A DNA stretch of 14,248 nt. Source: an uncultured Altererythrobacter sp. GTDB taxonomy: Bacteria > Pseudomonadota > Alphaproteobacteria > Sphingomonadales > Sphingomonadaceae. Location of the stretch: NCBI GenBank assembly GCA_938009055.1, contig CALLIO010000025.1, positions 1 to 14,248 on the forward strand, in the 5' to 3' direction. Shown piece after piece: positions 6,466 to 14,248 of the stretch (position 1 is the first letter of the stretch; each line of letters opens with the position of its first letter). The position numbers were made by a program, and so were the translations under genes. The notes under the pieces are model-generated. The model searched no databases and had not been told where the DNA came from. It worked only from the letters and a program-made list of their open reading frames with translations.

Positions 6466-8441
6466 TGAAGGTCATGCTTCGTCATTCTATTGCTGCGGCC
6501 AGCGCGCTTGCTCTTATGGCTTGTGGAGGCGGAGGAAGTTCCAGCGGTTCCTCGCCTGTGACAGGTGGCACACCGGCACCATCGCCCACTCCGACGAGTG
6601 CGGGGCGGCTCTTTACCGATCCGGCGCCGGAAGCTTTGTCGATTGCAGAGGTTGAGCAAGTCTTTGCCCAAGCCGTTGGCGAGGCGCAGGCGCGCGGTCT
6701 GGCGGGCACAATCGCAGTCGTTGACCGGGTCGGCAATGTGCTCGGTGTGTTTGTGATGAACGGCTCTCCGGCGCTTACAACGCTCAGCCGTCAGCAAATC
6801 GGCGGTATGGCGGCAAATGGTGATGAAGTGGGCTTGCAAGGCGCTGATGTGCCAACCGTCACCGCAGCCATCGCCAAAGCGGTTACCGGCGCGTATCTTT
6901 CCAGCGGTGGGAATGCGTTTTCTTCGCGCACAGCGAGCCAGATTGTACAGGAACATTTCCCGCCCGCGCCCACCACGGTTGGGCTGGAAAGCGGTCCGCT
7001 GTTCGGTGTGCAGTTCAGCCAATTGCCGTGTTCGGATTTGTCAGCGCGTTTTGGCGCAGATGGTTTGATCGGACCCAAGCGCTCGCCCTTGGGCCTGAGC
7101 GCTGATCCGGGCGGTTTTCCGCTCTATAAGAACGGCGTTGTCGTTGGCGGGATCGGGGTCGAAGGTGACGGTGATTATGGCCTCGATATCAATATTCTCG
7201 ACGTGGATGTCGATGATGAAGAGGCCGCCGCGCTGGCGGGCATTCAGGGCTTTGCCCCGCCGCCCGACATTACCGCTGACCGGATCAATGTGGATGGCAC
7301 TTCGCTGCGCTTCACCGATATGACGATCAGCGACCTGTCGCCTTTGCAAAACAGTTTTGGTGCAGTGAACGGCCCTGCTGGCGGATTGGTTGCGGTGACG
7401 GGCTATACCAATGGCGCGATTACAGCGGGCGTGACTTATGGCACAGAAGCCTCTGGCATTCGCCGCGCGGATGCGAGCGAGTTCAATCTGCCCGATGGCT
7501 ATATCCTCACCGATGGGGCAGGCAATCCGCGCTATCCCGCGCGCGCTGGCACCGATGGTGGCAGTGTCGCTCAACCGCTGACCCAAGCTGAAGTGACAAC
7601 GATCCTTGAGGAAGCTTTCACCGTGCTGTCGCGCTCGCGGGCGCAGATCCGCCGTCCATTGGACAGCCGGATGCAGGCAACGATCTCGCTGGTCGATACG
7701 CATGGCGAAATTTTGGGCGTTGTGCGCTCGCCAGATGGCCCGATATTCGGCACTGATGTGAGCTTGCAAAAGGCGCGCACGGCGGCGTTCTTCTCCAATT
7801 CAGTCGCCGCTGCTGAGATGAATGCAGCGGGCGCCGCGATTGCTAATTACGTCACACGCGTCCGAACATTCCTGGGCGATCCCAATGCGTTGACGGGCAG
7901 CTTTGCTTTTGCTGATCGTTCTGGCGGAAATTTGGCGCGGCCTTATTTCCCCGATGGCGAAGTCGGGCGTCCGGCCGGGCCACTTTCCGTTGAAGTGCCC
8001 GATACATTCAGCCCCTTTGCCGTGGGTCTGCAATCCGATTTGATCGCAGGCAATATCGTCCAGCATCTCGGCTTTGTGGGCGCTGGCGGCGCGGATACAG
8101 CCATCGGCTGCACGCCTTTGCCAGCCTCGCCCAGCGGAAGCCCGCGGATTGCCAATGGCATCCAGATTTTTCCCGGTTCCGTGCCGATCTATCGCGGCGG
8201 AGAGCTGATTGGCGGGATTGGCGTGTCGGGCGACGGGATTGATCAGGATGATATGGTCAGCTTCCTTGGCCTCCATAATGCAGGCGTTGTGACCGGTTCG
8301 ATTAACAATGCGCCCAATGATATTCGCGCCGACCGGATCGTGGTTGATCTGGGCGATGCTGAGGTGCGGCTGCGCTATGTCAATTGCCCCTTCGCGCCCT
8401 TCCTCGATGATCCGGCCAACAATGTCTGCGAGGGGCTCTAG
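6465..8441 (+). CDS. Lipoprotein with two GlcG/HbpS (DUF336) heme-binding-type domains
   Basis: This 658-residue predicted lipoprotein has a lipobox LMAC with Cys20, followed by a Gly/Ser-rich and Pro/Thr-rich tether (21-47). There is no Asp at +2, so sorting to the outer membrane is expected. Two copies of the GlcG/HbpS fold follow. Copy 1 (about 58-280) starts LSIAEVEQVF, continues TIAVVDRVGNVLGVF and ends GGFPLYKNGVVVGGIGVEGD (from 216). Copy 2 (about 372-640) starts LTQAEVTTILEEAF, continues ATISLVDTHGEILGVVRSPD and ends GSVPIYRGGELIGGIGVSGD (from 571). Each copy has a longer middle than single-domain family members. The family includes the heme-binding HbpS of Streptomyces and GlcG of glycolate operons, so heme or another small ligand may bind; ligand identity is inference. 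The C-terminus has two Cys (VNCPFAP, NNVCEGL), possibly a disulfide. Start ATG 6465 overlaps the cytochrome stop. The stop TAG is in the same frame as the next gene, one codon away. Confidence 0.87.
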   Translation: MKVMLRHSIAAASALALMACGGGGSSSGSSPVTGGTPAPSPTPTSAGRLFTDPAPEALSIAEVEQVFAQAVGEAQARGLAGTIAVVDRVGNVLGVFVMNGSPALTTLSRQQIGGMAANGDEVGLQGADVPTVTAAIAKAVTGAYLSSGGNAFSSRTASQIVQEHFPPAPTTVGLESGPLFGVQFSQLPCSDLSARFGADGLIGPKRSPLGLSADPGGFPLYKNGVVVGGIGVEGDGDYGLDINILDVDVDDEEAAALAGIQGFAPPPDITADRINVDGTSLRFTDMTISDLSPLQNSFGAVNGPAGGLVAVTGYTNGAITAGVTYGTEASGIRRADASEFNLPDGYILTDGAGNPRYPARAGTDGGSVAQPLTQAEVTTILEEAFTVLSRSRAQIRRPLDSRMQATISLVDTHGEILGVVRSPDGPIFGTDVSLQKARTAAFFSNSVAAAEMNAAGAAIANYVTRVRTFLGDPNALTGSFAFADRSGGNLARPYFPDGEVGRPAGPLSVEVPDTFSPFAVGLQSDLIAGNIVQHLGFVGAGGADTAIGCTPLPASPSGSPRIANGIQIFPGSVPIYRGGELIGGIGVSGDGIDQDDMVSFLGLHNAGVVTGSINNAPNDIRADRIVVDLGDAEVRLRYVNCPFAPFLDDPANNVCEGL

Positions 8442-8444
8442 ACA

Positions 8445-10568
8445 ATGAGCTCGATGTTCCTCGTCCCCTTGGCGATGTTGCCTTCAAGCTCTGCCACAGA
8501 TGGAGCGAGTCAGGCATCATGGATCGCGTTTGAGGCTGCATTTTCAGCCGCTTTTGCCGATACCATCGCGAAACAGGACAAGGATAAAGCGCAGACAAGC
8601 GGGCAAAATCAGGAGCTGCCCCCTGTTGTGATCGAGGGCACACAAAGCGGTCCGCGTGATGGTGCGGGGGCTTCAGAGATAACCCCTAGATACCCCGAGA
8701 CGGCCCCTAGACCTGCTGAAACCTCAACAGATCCTGACGCTTTTCCGGGCCCCGATGCGCAGATAATCGACGGACGCAAACGCCCCGATTATACCGAGCC
8801 TTTGCCCGAGCGGATCGATCAGACCAATATCGGAGCTGTGCGCGCGCCGCCGCCCGAAGCTTTTCCAACCGATCAAATTCCGATCCCTGATCGTTGGCGG
8901 CTGGCGGAAAGCTTGGGCATCGTCAAAGAAGACATTCTCGATCCCTACAATCAGAACACTTATAAGGGCGACCGCCCGCTTTGCATTCCAACCGAAAAAG
9001 AGCAGGAGCGCCGCCGCAAATTGCGCGATGCCGCTGCGGAGGCTGGCGAAGAAGCACCCTATGGCAGCGCGAAGTGTAAAACGCCGAAATTTCTGGGACT
9101 TAAGGGCGATGACTGGTTCTTCGTTGCCAATCTTATCTCCGACACGGTGATCGAACCGCGCACGTTTCCGATCCCTGTTGGCGTGCAGACAACCGCTGAT
9201 CCTGACCGGCTGGATGTGTTCGGCGATACCTTCTCGCCTGTCTTCTCGCAGACCTTTATTGCAGGCGCGGCTTTGCTAAAGGGATCAACGGCTTACAAGC
9301 CGCCTGACGTGGAATATCGCGCTACATTTGCGCTGAACGTCAACTATGTCGATGTGCCCGAGCGGCGCGTTTTGTTCGTCGAGCCAAGCAAGGGTTCGAG
9401 CCGGCTCGACTATTTCCTTGGCGTGCAGGAATTCTTCTTCGACTACCACTTCCGCAATACGTCGGATCGGTATGATTTCGATTCCGGACGGATCGGCATC
9501 CAGCCGTTCCAATCCGATTTCCGCGGCTTCCTGTTCCAAGATCAGCAGCTGGGTCTGCGCTTCTTCGGAACGCGCGATAACAACCGTTTCCAGTATAATC
9601 TAGGCGCTTTCATGCGGCTGGAGAAGGATACCAATTCCGGCCTCAACGCGGTTCTTCAAACACCGCGCAGCGACTTTGTCTTTGTTGCCAATGCCTATCG
9701 CCAGGATTTCTTGATCCCAGCGCTGACCAGCCAGGTGACCGTCGTCTACAATATGAACCGCGAGGGCGGCGATATCGAGATAGACGACAATGGTTTCCCC
9801 GTGCGACCTGCGCTGCTCGGCACATTGCGCGGGCGCGACTATGACGTTGTTTACCTTGGCTATAATGTGGACGGACGGGTTGGCCGGATCAATGTAACGG
9901 GCAGCTTCTATTGGGCTTTGGGCGAGGATCGGAACAATTTCTTCACCGACCGTCCCGCTGACATCAACGCGCAATTCGCAGCGCTCGAGTTATCCTATGA
10001 CCGCGACTGGATACGCCTGCGCGCTTCGGGTCTTTATGCCAGCGGTGACAGCGATCCTTATGATGATAAGGAAACGGGTTTCGATGCAATTTTCGAGAAC
10101 CCGATTTTTGCCGGCGCTGACACCAGCTACTGGATCAGACAGACAATCCCGTTCGCAGGTGGTGGCCGCGCCGTCAGCGTCAACGGGCGCAATGGTATTC
10201 TCAATTCGCTGCGCAGCTCAAAAGAGCAAGGCCAGTCAAACTTCAACAATCCGGGCACAATGCTGCTGGGAATTGGTGCGGATTTTGACCTGACGCCGGA
10301 TTTCCGCATCTCAGCCAATGCCAACCATTTGTGGTTTGAGGACACCTCGACCTTGCAGGCACTGCGCGTCGAGGGATCAATCCCCAAAGACATTGGCTAT
10401 GACATTTCGGCAGCGGCTATTTATCGGCCGAAAGCCAATCAGAATATCGTTTTCCGCCTCTCGGGTGCTGCGCTGTTTTCCGGCGATGGCTTCCGCGATC
10501 TGTTCGACAATCTGGGGCAGGATAGGAATTACTATTCGATCCTCGCCAATGTGATTTTGACCTACTGA
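8445..10568 (+). CDS. Predicted outer-membrane beta-barrel protein (MtrB-sized)
   Basis: This 707-residue protein is probably an outer-membrane channel or scaffold. The N-terminus (MFLVPLAMLPSSSA) can serve as a signal peptide but is short and lacks a positive start. A proline-rich, low-order stretch follows (about 50-165), then a charged helix (EKEQERRRKLRDAAAEAGEE). Cys180 and Cys211 flank this helix and could pair. From about residue 240 to the end the sequence shows alternating aromatic/hydrophobic strands joined by Asp/Asn/Gly-rich loops (DYFLGVQEFFFDYHFRN, DRNNFFTDRPADI). It ends NVILTY, with the C-terminal aromatic residue recognised by the BAM barrel-assembly machinery. There is no CXXCH, so it binds no c-type heme. 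The size is close to that of MtrB/PioB barrels that sheath multiheme cytochromes, but I see no clear sequence match to them. The start follows GAGGGG at 8430-8435 and the stop overlaps the next ATG (TGATG). Barrel assignment is good; the MtrB-like role is inference from neighbours. Confidence 0.8.
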   Translation: MSSMFLVPLAMLPSSSATDGASQASWIAFEAAFSAAFADTIAKQDKDKAQTSGQNQELPPVVIEGTQSGPRDGAGASEITPRYPETAPRPAETSTDPDAFPGPDAQIIDGRKRPDYTEPLPERIDQTNIGAVRAPPPEAFPTDQIPIPDRWRLAESLGIVKEDILDPYNQNTYKGDRPLCIPTEKEQERRRKLRDAAAEAGEEAPYGSAKCKTPKFLGLKGDDWFFVANLISDTVIEPRTFPIPVGVQTTADPDRLDVFGDTFSPVFSQTFIAGAALLKGSTAYKPPDVEYRATFALNVNYVDVPERRVLFVEPSKGSSRLDYFLGVQEFFFDYHFRNTSDRYDFDSGRIGIQPFQSDFRGFLFQDQQLGLRFFGTRDNNRFQYNLGAFMRLEKDTNSGLNAVLQTPRSDFVFVANAYRQDFLIPALTSQVTVVYNMNREGGDIEIDDNGFPVRPALLGTLRGRDYDVVYLGYNVDGRVGRINVTGSFYWALGEDRNNFFTDRPADINAQFAALELSYDRDWIRLRASGLYASGDSDPYDDKETGFDAIFENPIFAGADTSYWIRQTIPFAGGGRAVSVNGRNGILNSLRSSKEQGQSNFNNPGTMLLGIGADFDLTPDFRISANANHLWFEDTSTLQALRVEGSIPKDIGYDISAAAIYRPKANQNIVFRLSGAALFSGDGFRDLFDNLGQDRNYYSILANVILTY

Positions 10569-13500
10569 TGCGCGCTTTTCGTCTCCTCTCTTTCGTGATC
10601 GCGGCCCTCACTCTGGCGGCAGCCATGCTGCTGGGCGGTGCTCAACCCACAACGGCTGCCGAGAAGGAAAAGCCGGTTAAGCGCGACTACTCTCGCGTGA
10701 TCTCCGCGCCTGCGCCTGCGCGCCAGACGATTGCAGAGATGCAGGCGAAATCGGACGGCTGTTATTCCTGCCATGTCAAAACTGATGCGCCCACGATGCA
10801 CACGACGCCTGCTGTTCGGCTGGGCTGTGTCGATTGCCACGGCGGCGATGCCACGGTGCGCGGCGATAGCTCGCTTGAGCATAATGATCCGCTTTATGTG
10901 GCCGCACGCGACAAAGCGCATGTGCTGCCCAAATATCCCGACAGCTGGCATTTCCCAAGCTCGGCAAATCCGAAGCAAAGCTATGCTCTGCTGAACAAGG
11001 AATCGCCTGAATTTATCAAGTTCAACAACCCCAGCGATTACCGCGTGGCGCGCGAGGCATGCGGGGCTTGTCACTTGCCAATCATCGAGGCGGGCGAGCG
11101 CTCGCTCATGGCGACAGGCGCAATGCTGTGGGGCGGTGCGGCGTATAATAACGGCATTTTGAGCGCGAAGAATTACATTCTGGGCGAGGCATATACGCGC
11201 GATGGCAAGCCTGCGAAAATCCTCTCGCCCGGCACTGCTGGCGCGCCCGGCACTGTTACAGAGGCTGAGGCCAAGCGCGGCGCGATTGGCACGATGTATC
11301 CGCTGCCCACTTGGCATGTGATCCCGCCAGCGGATGTATTCCGCGTGTTCGAGCGCGGTGGACGCACGATCAACTCGCAATTCCCTGAGATTGGCCTGCC
11401 CAATCCCACTGGTAGCATCCAACGTTTGGAAGAGCCCGGACGCCCTGATCTCAAGCAATCAAACCGCGGCGCTGGCACCGGCCTAAGGGTCGCTATCCCT
11501 GTGCTGAACATCCACAAGACGCGCCTCAACGATCCCTTCACATGGTTCATGGGCACCAATGATCAACCGGGCGATTATCGCCATTCGGGCTGCGCGAGCT
11601 GCCATGTAGTCTATGCCAATGACCGCGAGCCGCGCCATTCCTTGATCTATGCGAAATATGGCCGCGACGGGCAGAGCGTCACCGTCGATCCGACCATCTC
11701 TGGCAAGCTTGAGCCCAAAGGCGGCAAGTATGGCAAAAAAGGCGGGCATGGAGGCGTTAAGTCGCCCGAAGATCAGCTGAAAGAAGACGGCGTTGACTAC
11801 AAAGCCAATTTCTACGGCGAGAAGGGGCAGAAGGAAAAAGGCCATCCGCTGCGCCATGTCTTCACCAAAGCGATCCCGACCGCGCAATGCATGAATTGCC
11901 ACATGCACCAGCCCAATATCTTCCTCAATTCCTACCTCGGCTACACCATGTGGGATTACGAGAGTGACGCGCCCTTTATGTGGCCCGGCCCGCACAACAC
12001 CACGCCCAAGCCGCCGGGTATGAGCGAGGAGGAATATCAAAAGACCTTCAAGCAACAGAAATACCCGACCGCTGCCGAAGTGCGCGAAGTGCTCAATCGC
12101 AATCCGGAAGGTGCTGCGCCCAAGGGGCTGTGGGGTGATCTCGACTTCCTGCGCAATGTCTATGATTTGAACAGCGAACTCAAAGACACGCAATTTGCCG
12201 ATTATCACGGCCACGGGTGGAACTTCCGCGCGATTTTCAAGCGCGACCGCGAGGGCAATCTGCTCGATGCCGATGGCAATATCGTCGACAATGACGATCC
12301 AGAGAAATTCCGCCGCAAGGATGAGCCCAAGTTCGTCGAACCCGGCACCAATCCGGGCAAGGCTGTGCATCTGATGAGCATCCATGCGGAAAAGGGCATG
12401 CAATGCGCGGACTGCCACTATTCGCAAGACAGCCACGGCAATGGCCTGATCTATGGCGAAGTCGCCAATGCGATCGAGATTGGTTGTAAGGATTGCCACG
12501 GCACGGCCGATGCCTATCCAACTTTGCGCACTTCTGGCCCTGCTGCTCCGCCCAAGGGGCACAATATGGCGCTGCTGCGCAATGAAGATGGCCAGCGCCG
12601 GTTTGAATGGACGTATAATGATACGGGCGAGCGGGTATTGATCCAGCGCTCGATCGTTGACCCTGATCTGGAGTGGGAAGTTAGCCTCACCAAGGATAGC
12701 GTCACGCCCACCAGCACCGGATTTAATGCCAAGTCGGCGCGCGCAAAACTCATGAGCAAATGGGGCGCGGAAGATGGCAGCTTTGCCTTTGGCTCGGGCG
12801 TGGCAGAGGATGACCGCGCGCATGGCGAAGAGGAAATGGCATGCTTTACCTGCCACCTTTCATGGACGACTTCATGTGGCGGCTGTCACTTGCCGATCGA
12901 GGCGAACTGGAAGTCGAAAGTACACAAATATGATGGCGAGACGACACGCAACTTTGCGACCTACAATCCGCAGGTTGCGCGCGATCAGATGTTCCAGCTG
13001 GGCAAGCACCAATCGACTAAGGGTAATCAGGTTGCGCCCGTTCGCTCGACCAGTGCGCTGGTGCTTTCCTCGACCAATATCAACCGCGAGCGGATCTATA
13101 TCCAGCAGCCGCCGGTCTCGGCCATCGGCTTCTCAAGCCAGGCGTTCGCGCCGCACTTCCCGCATACGGTGCGGATGACAGAGACGAAGCAATGCTCTGA
13201 CTGTCACCTCTCTCAAGCAGAGGACAACAATGCGATCATGGCGCAGCTGCTGCTGCTGGGTACGAATTACGTCAATTTCGTCGGTATGAATGCATGGGTC
13301 GGGCTCGACACCGGCTTTGAAGCGGTGCGCGTCACCGAATGGGATGAGCCGCAGGCTGTGCTGGGTTCATACCTCCACAAATACGCCTATCCCGATTATT
13401 GGAAACGCCATGTCGAAGACAATGACCGCGAGCTGAAGGATTGGACCCGCGGTATCGCCTTTGACGATGAACTGTCGGGCGAGACCAAGGCGTACGAACA

Positions 13501-14248
13501 ATTCGCCAATGTGCATGAGGGCACGCGCGACGCGGTCCGCTGCCTGCAATTGCGCGGCGAATATATGTTCGTGGCAGAAGGCAAGGGCGGTTTCCGCGTC
13601 TATGATGTCGCCTCGATTGCCAACAAAGGTACGTCGGAACGGATCATCACTGCGCCGTTTAGCGGGCTTGGCCATGACACGCATGTCAGCACTAAGAATG
13701 CGACTTGTATGGCGCTGGCGACCAATCAGCCGATCAATCCGCTGCGCAATACCGCTGAAATGCGCGCGGCGAATGAAGAGCAGCCCTTCCTCCCCATCTA
13801 TTCCTATGCCGCGATCACTGACGCTGAAGAGGGGCTGATCCTCGTCGATGTGAACACGATGGCCGATGGCGAATTCCGCAACAACAAGCTGAAGCGCGCG
13901 ATCACATGGAATGAAGGCGGCATATTGAACGGTGCGCGGCACATCCATCTGGCGGGCGAGATTGCCTATATCACAGCGGATCGCGGGTTGGTCGTGGTTG
14001 ATCTGGCCGATCCGATGAACCCGCAAGTCGCCGCTGTGCGCGAGCTGCGTGATGCCCGCGCTAGCGCGATCCAGTTCCGCTATCTGTGGGTGACGGACGC
14101 TGATGGCATCAAGCTGTTTGATGTCACAAACCTGCGCAATCCGGTTGCGCGGCCTGAGGGCACAGTGCCGCTCGCCAATGCTCAGCGCCTGCATCTGGCG
14201 CGTACTTACGCCTATGTTGCGGCCAAGCAAGAAGGTCTGGTGATCCTC
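10568..14248 (+). CDS. Large decaheme c-type cytochrome with C-terminal LVIVD repeats (3' end outside window)
   Basis: The frame stays open for 1227 codons to the window edge, so the gene is incomplete at its 3' end. The product starts with a Sec signal peptide (MRAFRLLSFVIAALTLAAAM, cleavage near residue 31 after TTAA). Ten CXXCH heme sites follow: CYSCH 65, CVDCH 87, CGACH 165, CASCH 342, CMNCH 441, CADCH 613, CKDCH 640, CFTCH 759, CGGCH 770 and CSDCH 876 (first Cys given). Sites 8 and 9 are only 11 residues apart. A Gly/Lys-rich loop lies at about 380-400. The heme part ends near 900. From about 985 the chain changes to LVIVD-type beta-propeller repeats without hemes. The ATG overlaps the barrel gene stop as TGATG and there is no strong Shine-Dalgarno, so translation probably depends on coupling. 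The protein should be periplasmic or at the cell surface. Electron transfer is certain in type; whether it is a conduit, a terminal reductase or an oxidase is unknown. Confidence 0.93.
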   Translation, partial: MRAFRLLSFVIAALTLAAAMLLGGAQPTTAAEKEKPVKRDYSRVISAPAPARQTIAEMQAKSDGCYSCHVKTDAPTMHTTPAVRLGCVDCHGGDATVRGDSSLEHNDPLYVAARDKAHVLPKYPDSWHFPSSANPKQSYALLNKESPEFIKFNNPSDYRVAREACGACHLPIIEAGERSLMATGAMLWGGAAYNNGILSAKNYILGEAYTRDGKPAKILSPGTAGAPGTVTEAEAKRGAIGTMYPLPTWHVIPPADVFRVFERGGRTINSQFPEIGLPNPTGSIQRLEEPGRPDLKQSNRGAGTGLRVAIPVLNIHKTRLNDPFTWFMGTNDQPGDYRHSGCASCHVVYANDREPRHSLIYAKYGRDGQSVTVDPTISGKLEPKGGKYGKKGGHGGVKSPEDQLKEDGVDYKANFYGEKGQKEKGHPLRHVFTKAIPTAQCMNCHMHQPNIFLNSYLGYTMWDYESDAPFMWPGPHNTTPKPPGMSEEEYQKTFKQQKYPTAAEVREVLNRNPEGAAPKGLWGDLDFLRNVYDLNSELKDTQFADYHGHGWNFRAIFKRDREGNLLDADGNIVDNDDPEKFRRKDEPKFVEPGTNPGKAVHLMSIHAEKGMQCADCHYSQDSHGNGLIYGEVANAIEIGCKDCHGTADAYPTLRTSGPAAPPKGHNMALLRNEDGQRRFEWTYNDTGERVLIQRSIVDPDLEWEVSLTKDSVTPTSTGFNAKSARAKLMSKWGAEDGSFAFGSGVAEDDRAHGEEEMACFTCHLSWTTSCGGCHLPIEANWKSKVHKYDGETTRNFATYNPQVARDQMFQLGKHQSTKGNQVAPVRSTSALVLSSTNINRERIYIQQPPVSAIGFSSQAFAPHFPHTVRMTETKQCSDCHLSQAEDNNAIMAQLLLLGTNYVNFVGMNAWVGLDTGFEAVRVTEWDEPQAVLGSYLHKYAYPDYWKRHVEDNDRELKDWTRGIAFDDELSGETKAYEQFANVHEGTRDAVRCLQLRGEYMFVAEGKGGFRVYDVASIANKGTSERIITAPFSGLGHDTHVSTKNATCMALATNQPINPLRNTAEMRAANEEQPFLPIYSYAAITDAEEGLILVDVNTMADGEFRNNKLKRAITWNEGGILNGARHIHLAGEIAYITADRGLVVVDLADPMNPQVAAVRELRDARASAIQFRYLWVTDADGIKLFDVTNLRNPVARPEGTVPLANAQRLHLARTYAYVAAKQEGLVIL
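13520..14248 (+). repeat. Region coding for LVIVD-type propeller repeats
   Basis: The end of the decaheme gene codes for repeated units with the pattern 'aromatic-hydrophobic-V/I-A/T ... G-hydrophobic-x-hydrophobic-hydrophobic-D'. Five are clear: EYMFVAEGKGGFRVYDV (about 990), AAITDAEEGLILVDV (1077), IAYITADRGLVVVDL (1123), YLWVTDADGIKLFDV (1165) and YAYVAAKQEGLVIL (1205, cut by the window edge). A degenerate one may lie near 1037 (KNATCMALATNQ). The later units are about 40-46 residues apart, as expected for LVIVD repeats, which build beta-propeller blades. The repeats diverge at DNA level, so this is a protein repeat and not a DNA repeat array. Confidence 0.72.

Noticed and set aside
8682..8712. 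Repeated CCCCTAGA in the barrel gene as a regulatory direct repeat
   Set aside because: The two copies fall in the proline-rich coding segment and are explained by repeated Pro-Arg codons.
10562..11458. Antisense open frame (298 residues) over the start of the decaheme gene
   Set aside because: Arg/His/Ala-rich shadow with no domain; the sense strand codes for the signal peptide and first three heme sites.
11483..12856. Long antisense open frame (457 residues) inside the decaheme gene
   Set aside because: The sense frame has ten heme motifs and runs without a stop; the antisense frame has no family features and no ribosome-binding site of note.

Overview
This GC-rich window looks like chromosomal DNA from an alphaproteobacterium, most plausibly of the Sphingomonadales (Erythrobacter-like). 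The reasons are the split glycine dehydrogenase genes (gcvPA and gcvPB), the codon style and the tightly overlapping gene starts. The lineage is an inference, because there is no rRNA or other marker gene here. Every convincing gene is on the + strand. I see no tRNA, rRNA, CRISPR array, insertion sequence or attachment site.

Region 1 (1-1969) is the end of a glycine cleavage locus: the 3' part of gcvPA, then a complete gcvPB joined by an ATGA overlap. Region 2 (2054-4862) is a signalling pair. It has a membrane-bound class III nucleotide cyclase with a periplasmic CHASE2 sensor domain, overlapped by a small exported protein with a FecR-like segment.

Region 3 (5008 to the right edge) is the most interesting part: four genes packed into one apparent operon with junctions of -1, +3 and -1 bp. 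They encode an exported five-heme c-type cytochrome (one heme site is the rare CX4CH form), a lipoprotein with two GlcG/HbpS (DUF336) domains, a 707-residue protein that looks like an outer-membrane beta-barrel, and a very large exported cytochrome of at least 1227 residues. The large cytochrome has ten CXXCH heme sites followed by LVIVD-type beta-propeller repeats, and it is still open at the window edge. Together these could move electrons across or along the outer membrane. They would resemble Mtr/Pio porin-cytochrome systems in organisation but have different protein architectures. This function is inferred from domain types and gene order; no substrate can be read from the sequence.

Gaps between genes are short (84 bp at 1970-2053, 145 bp at 4863-5007). 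I could not identify a convincing promoter, operator or terminator in either.
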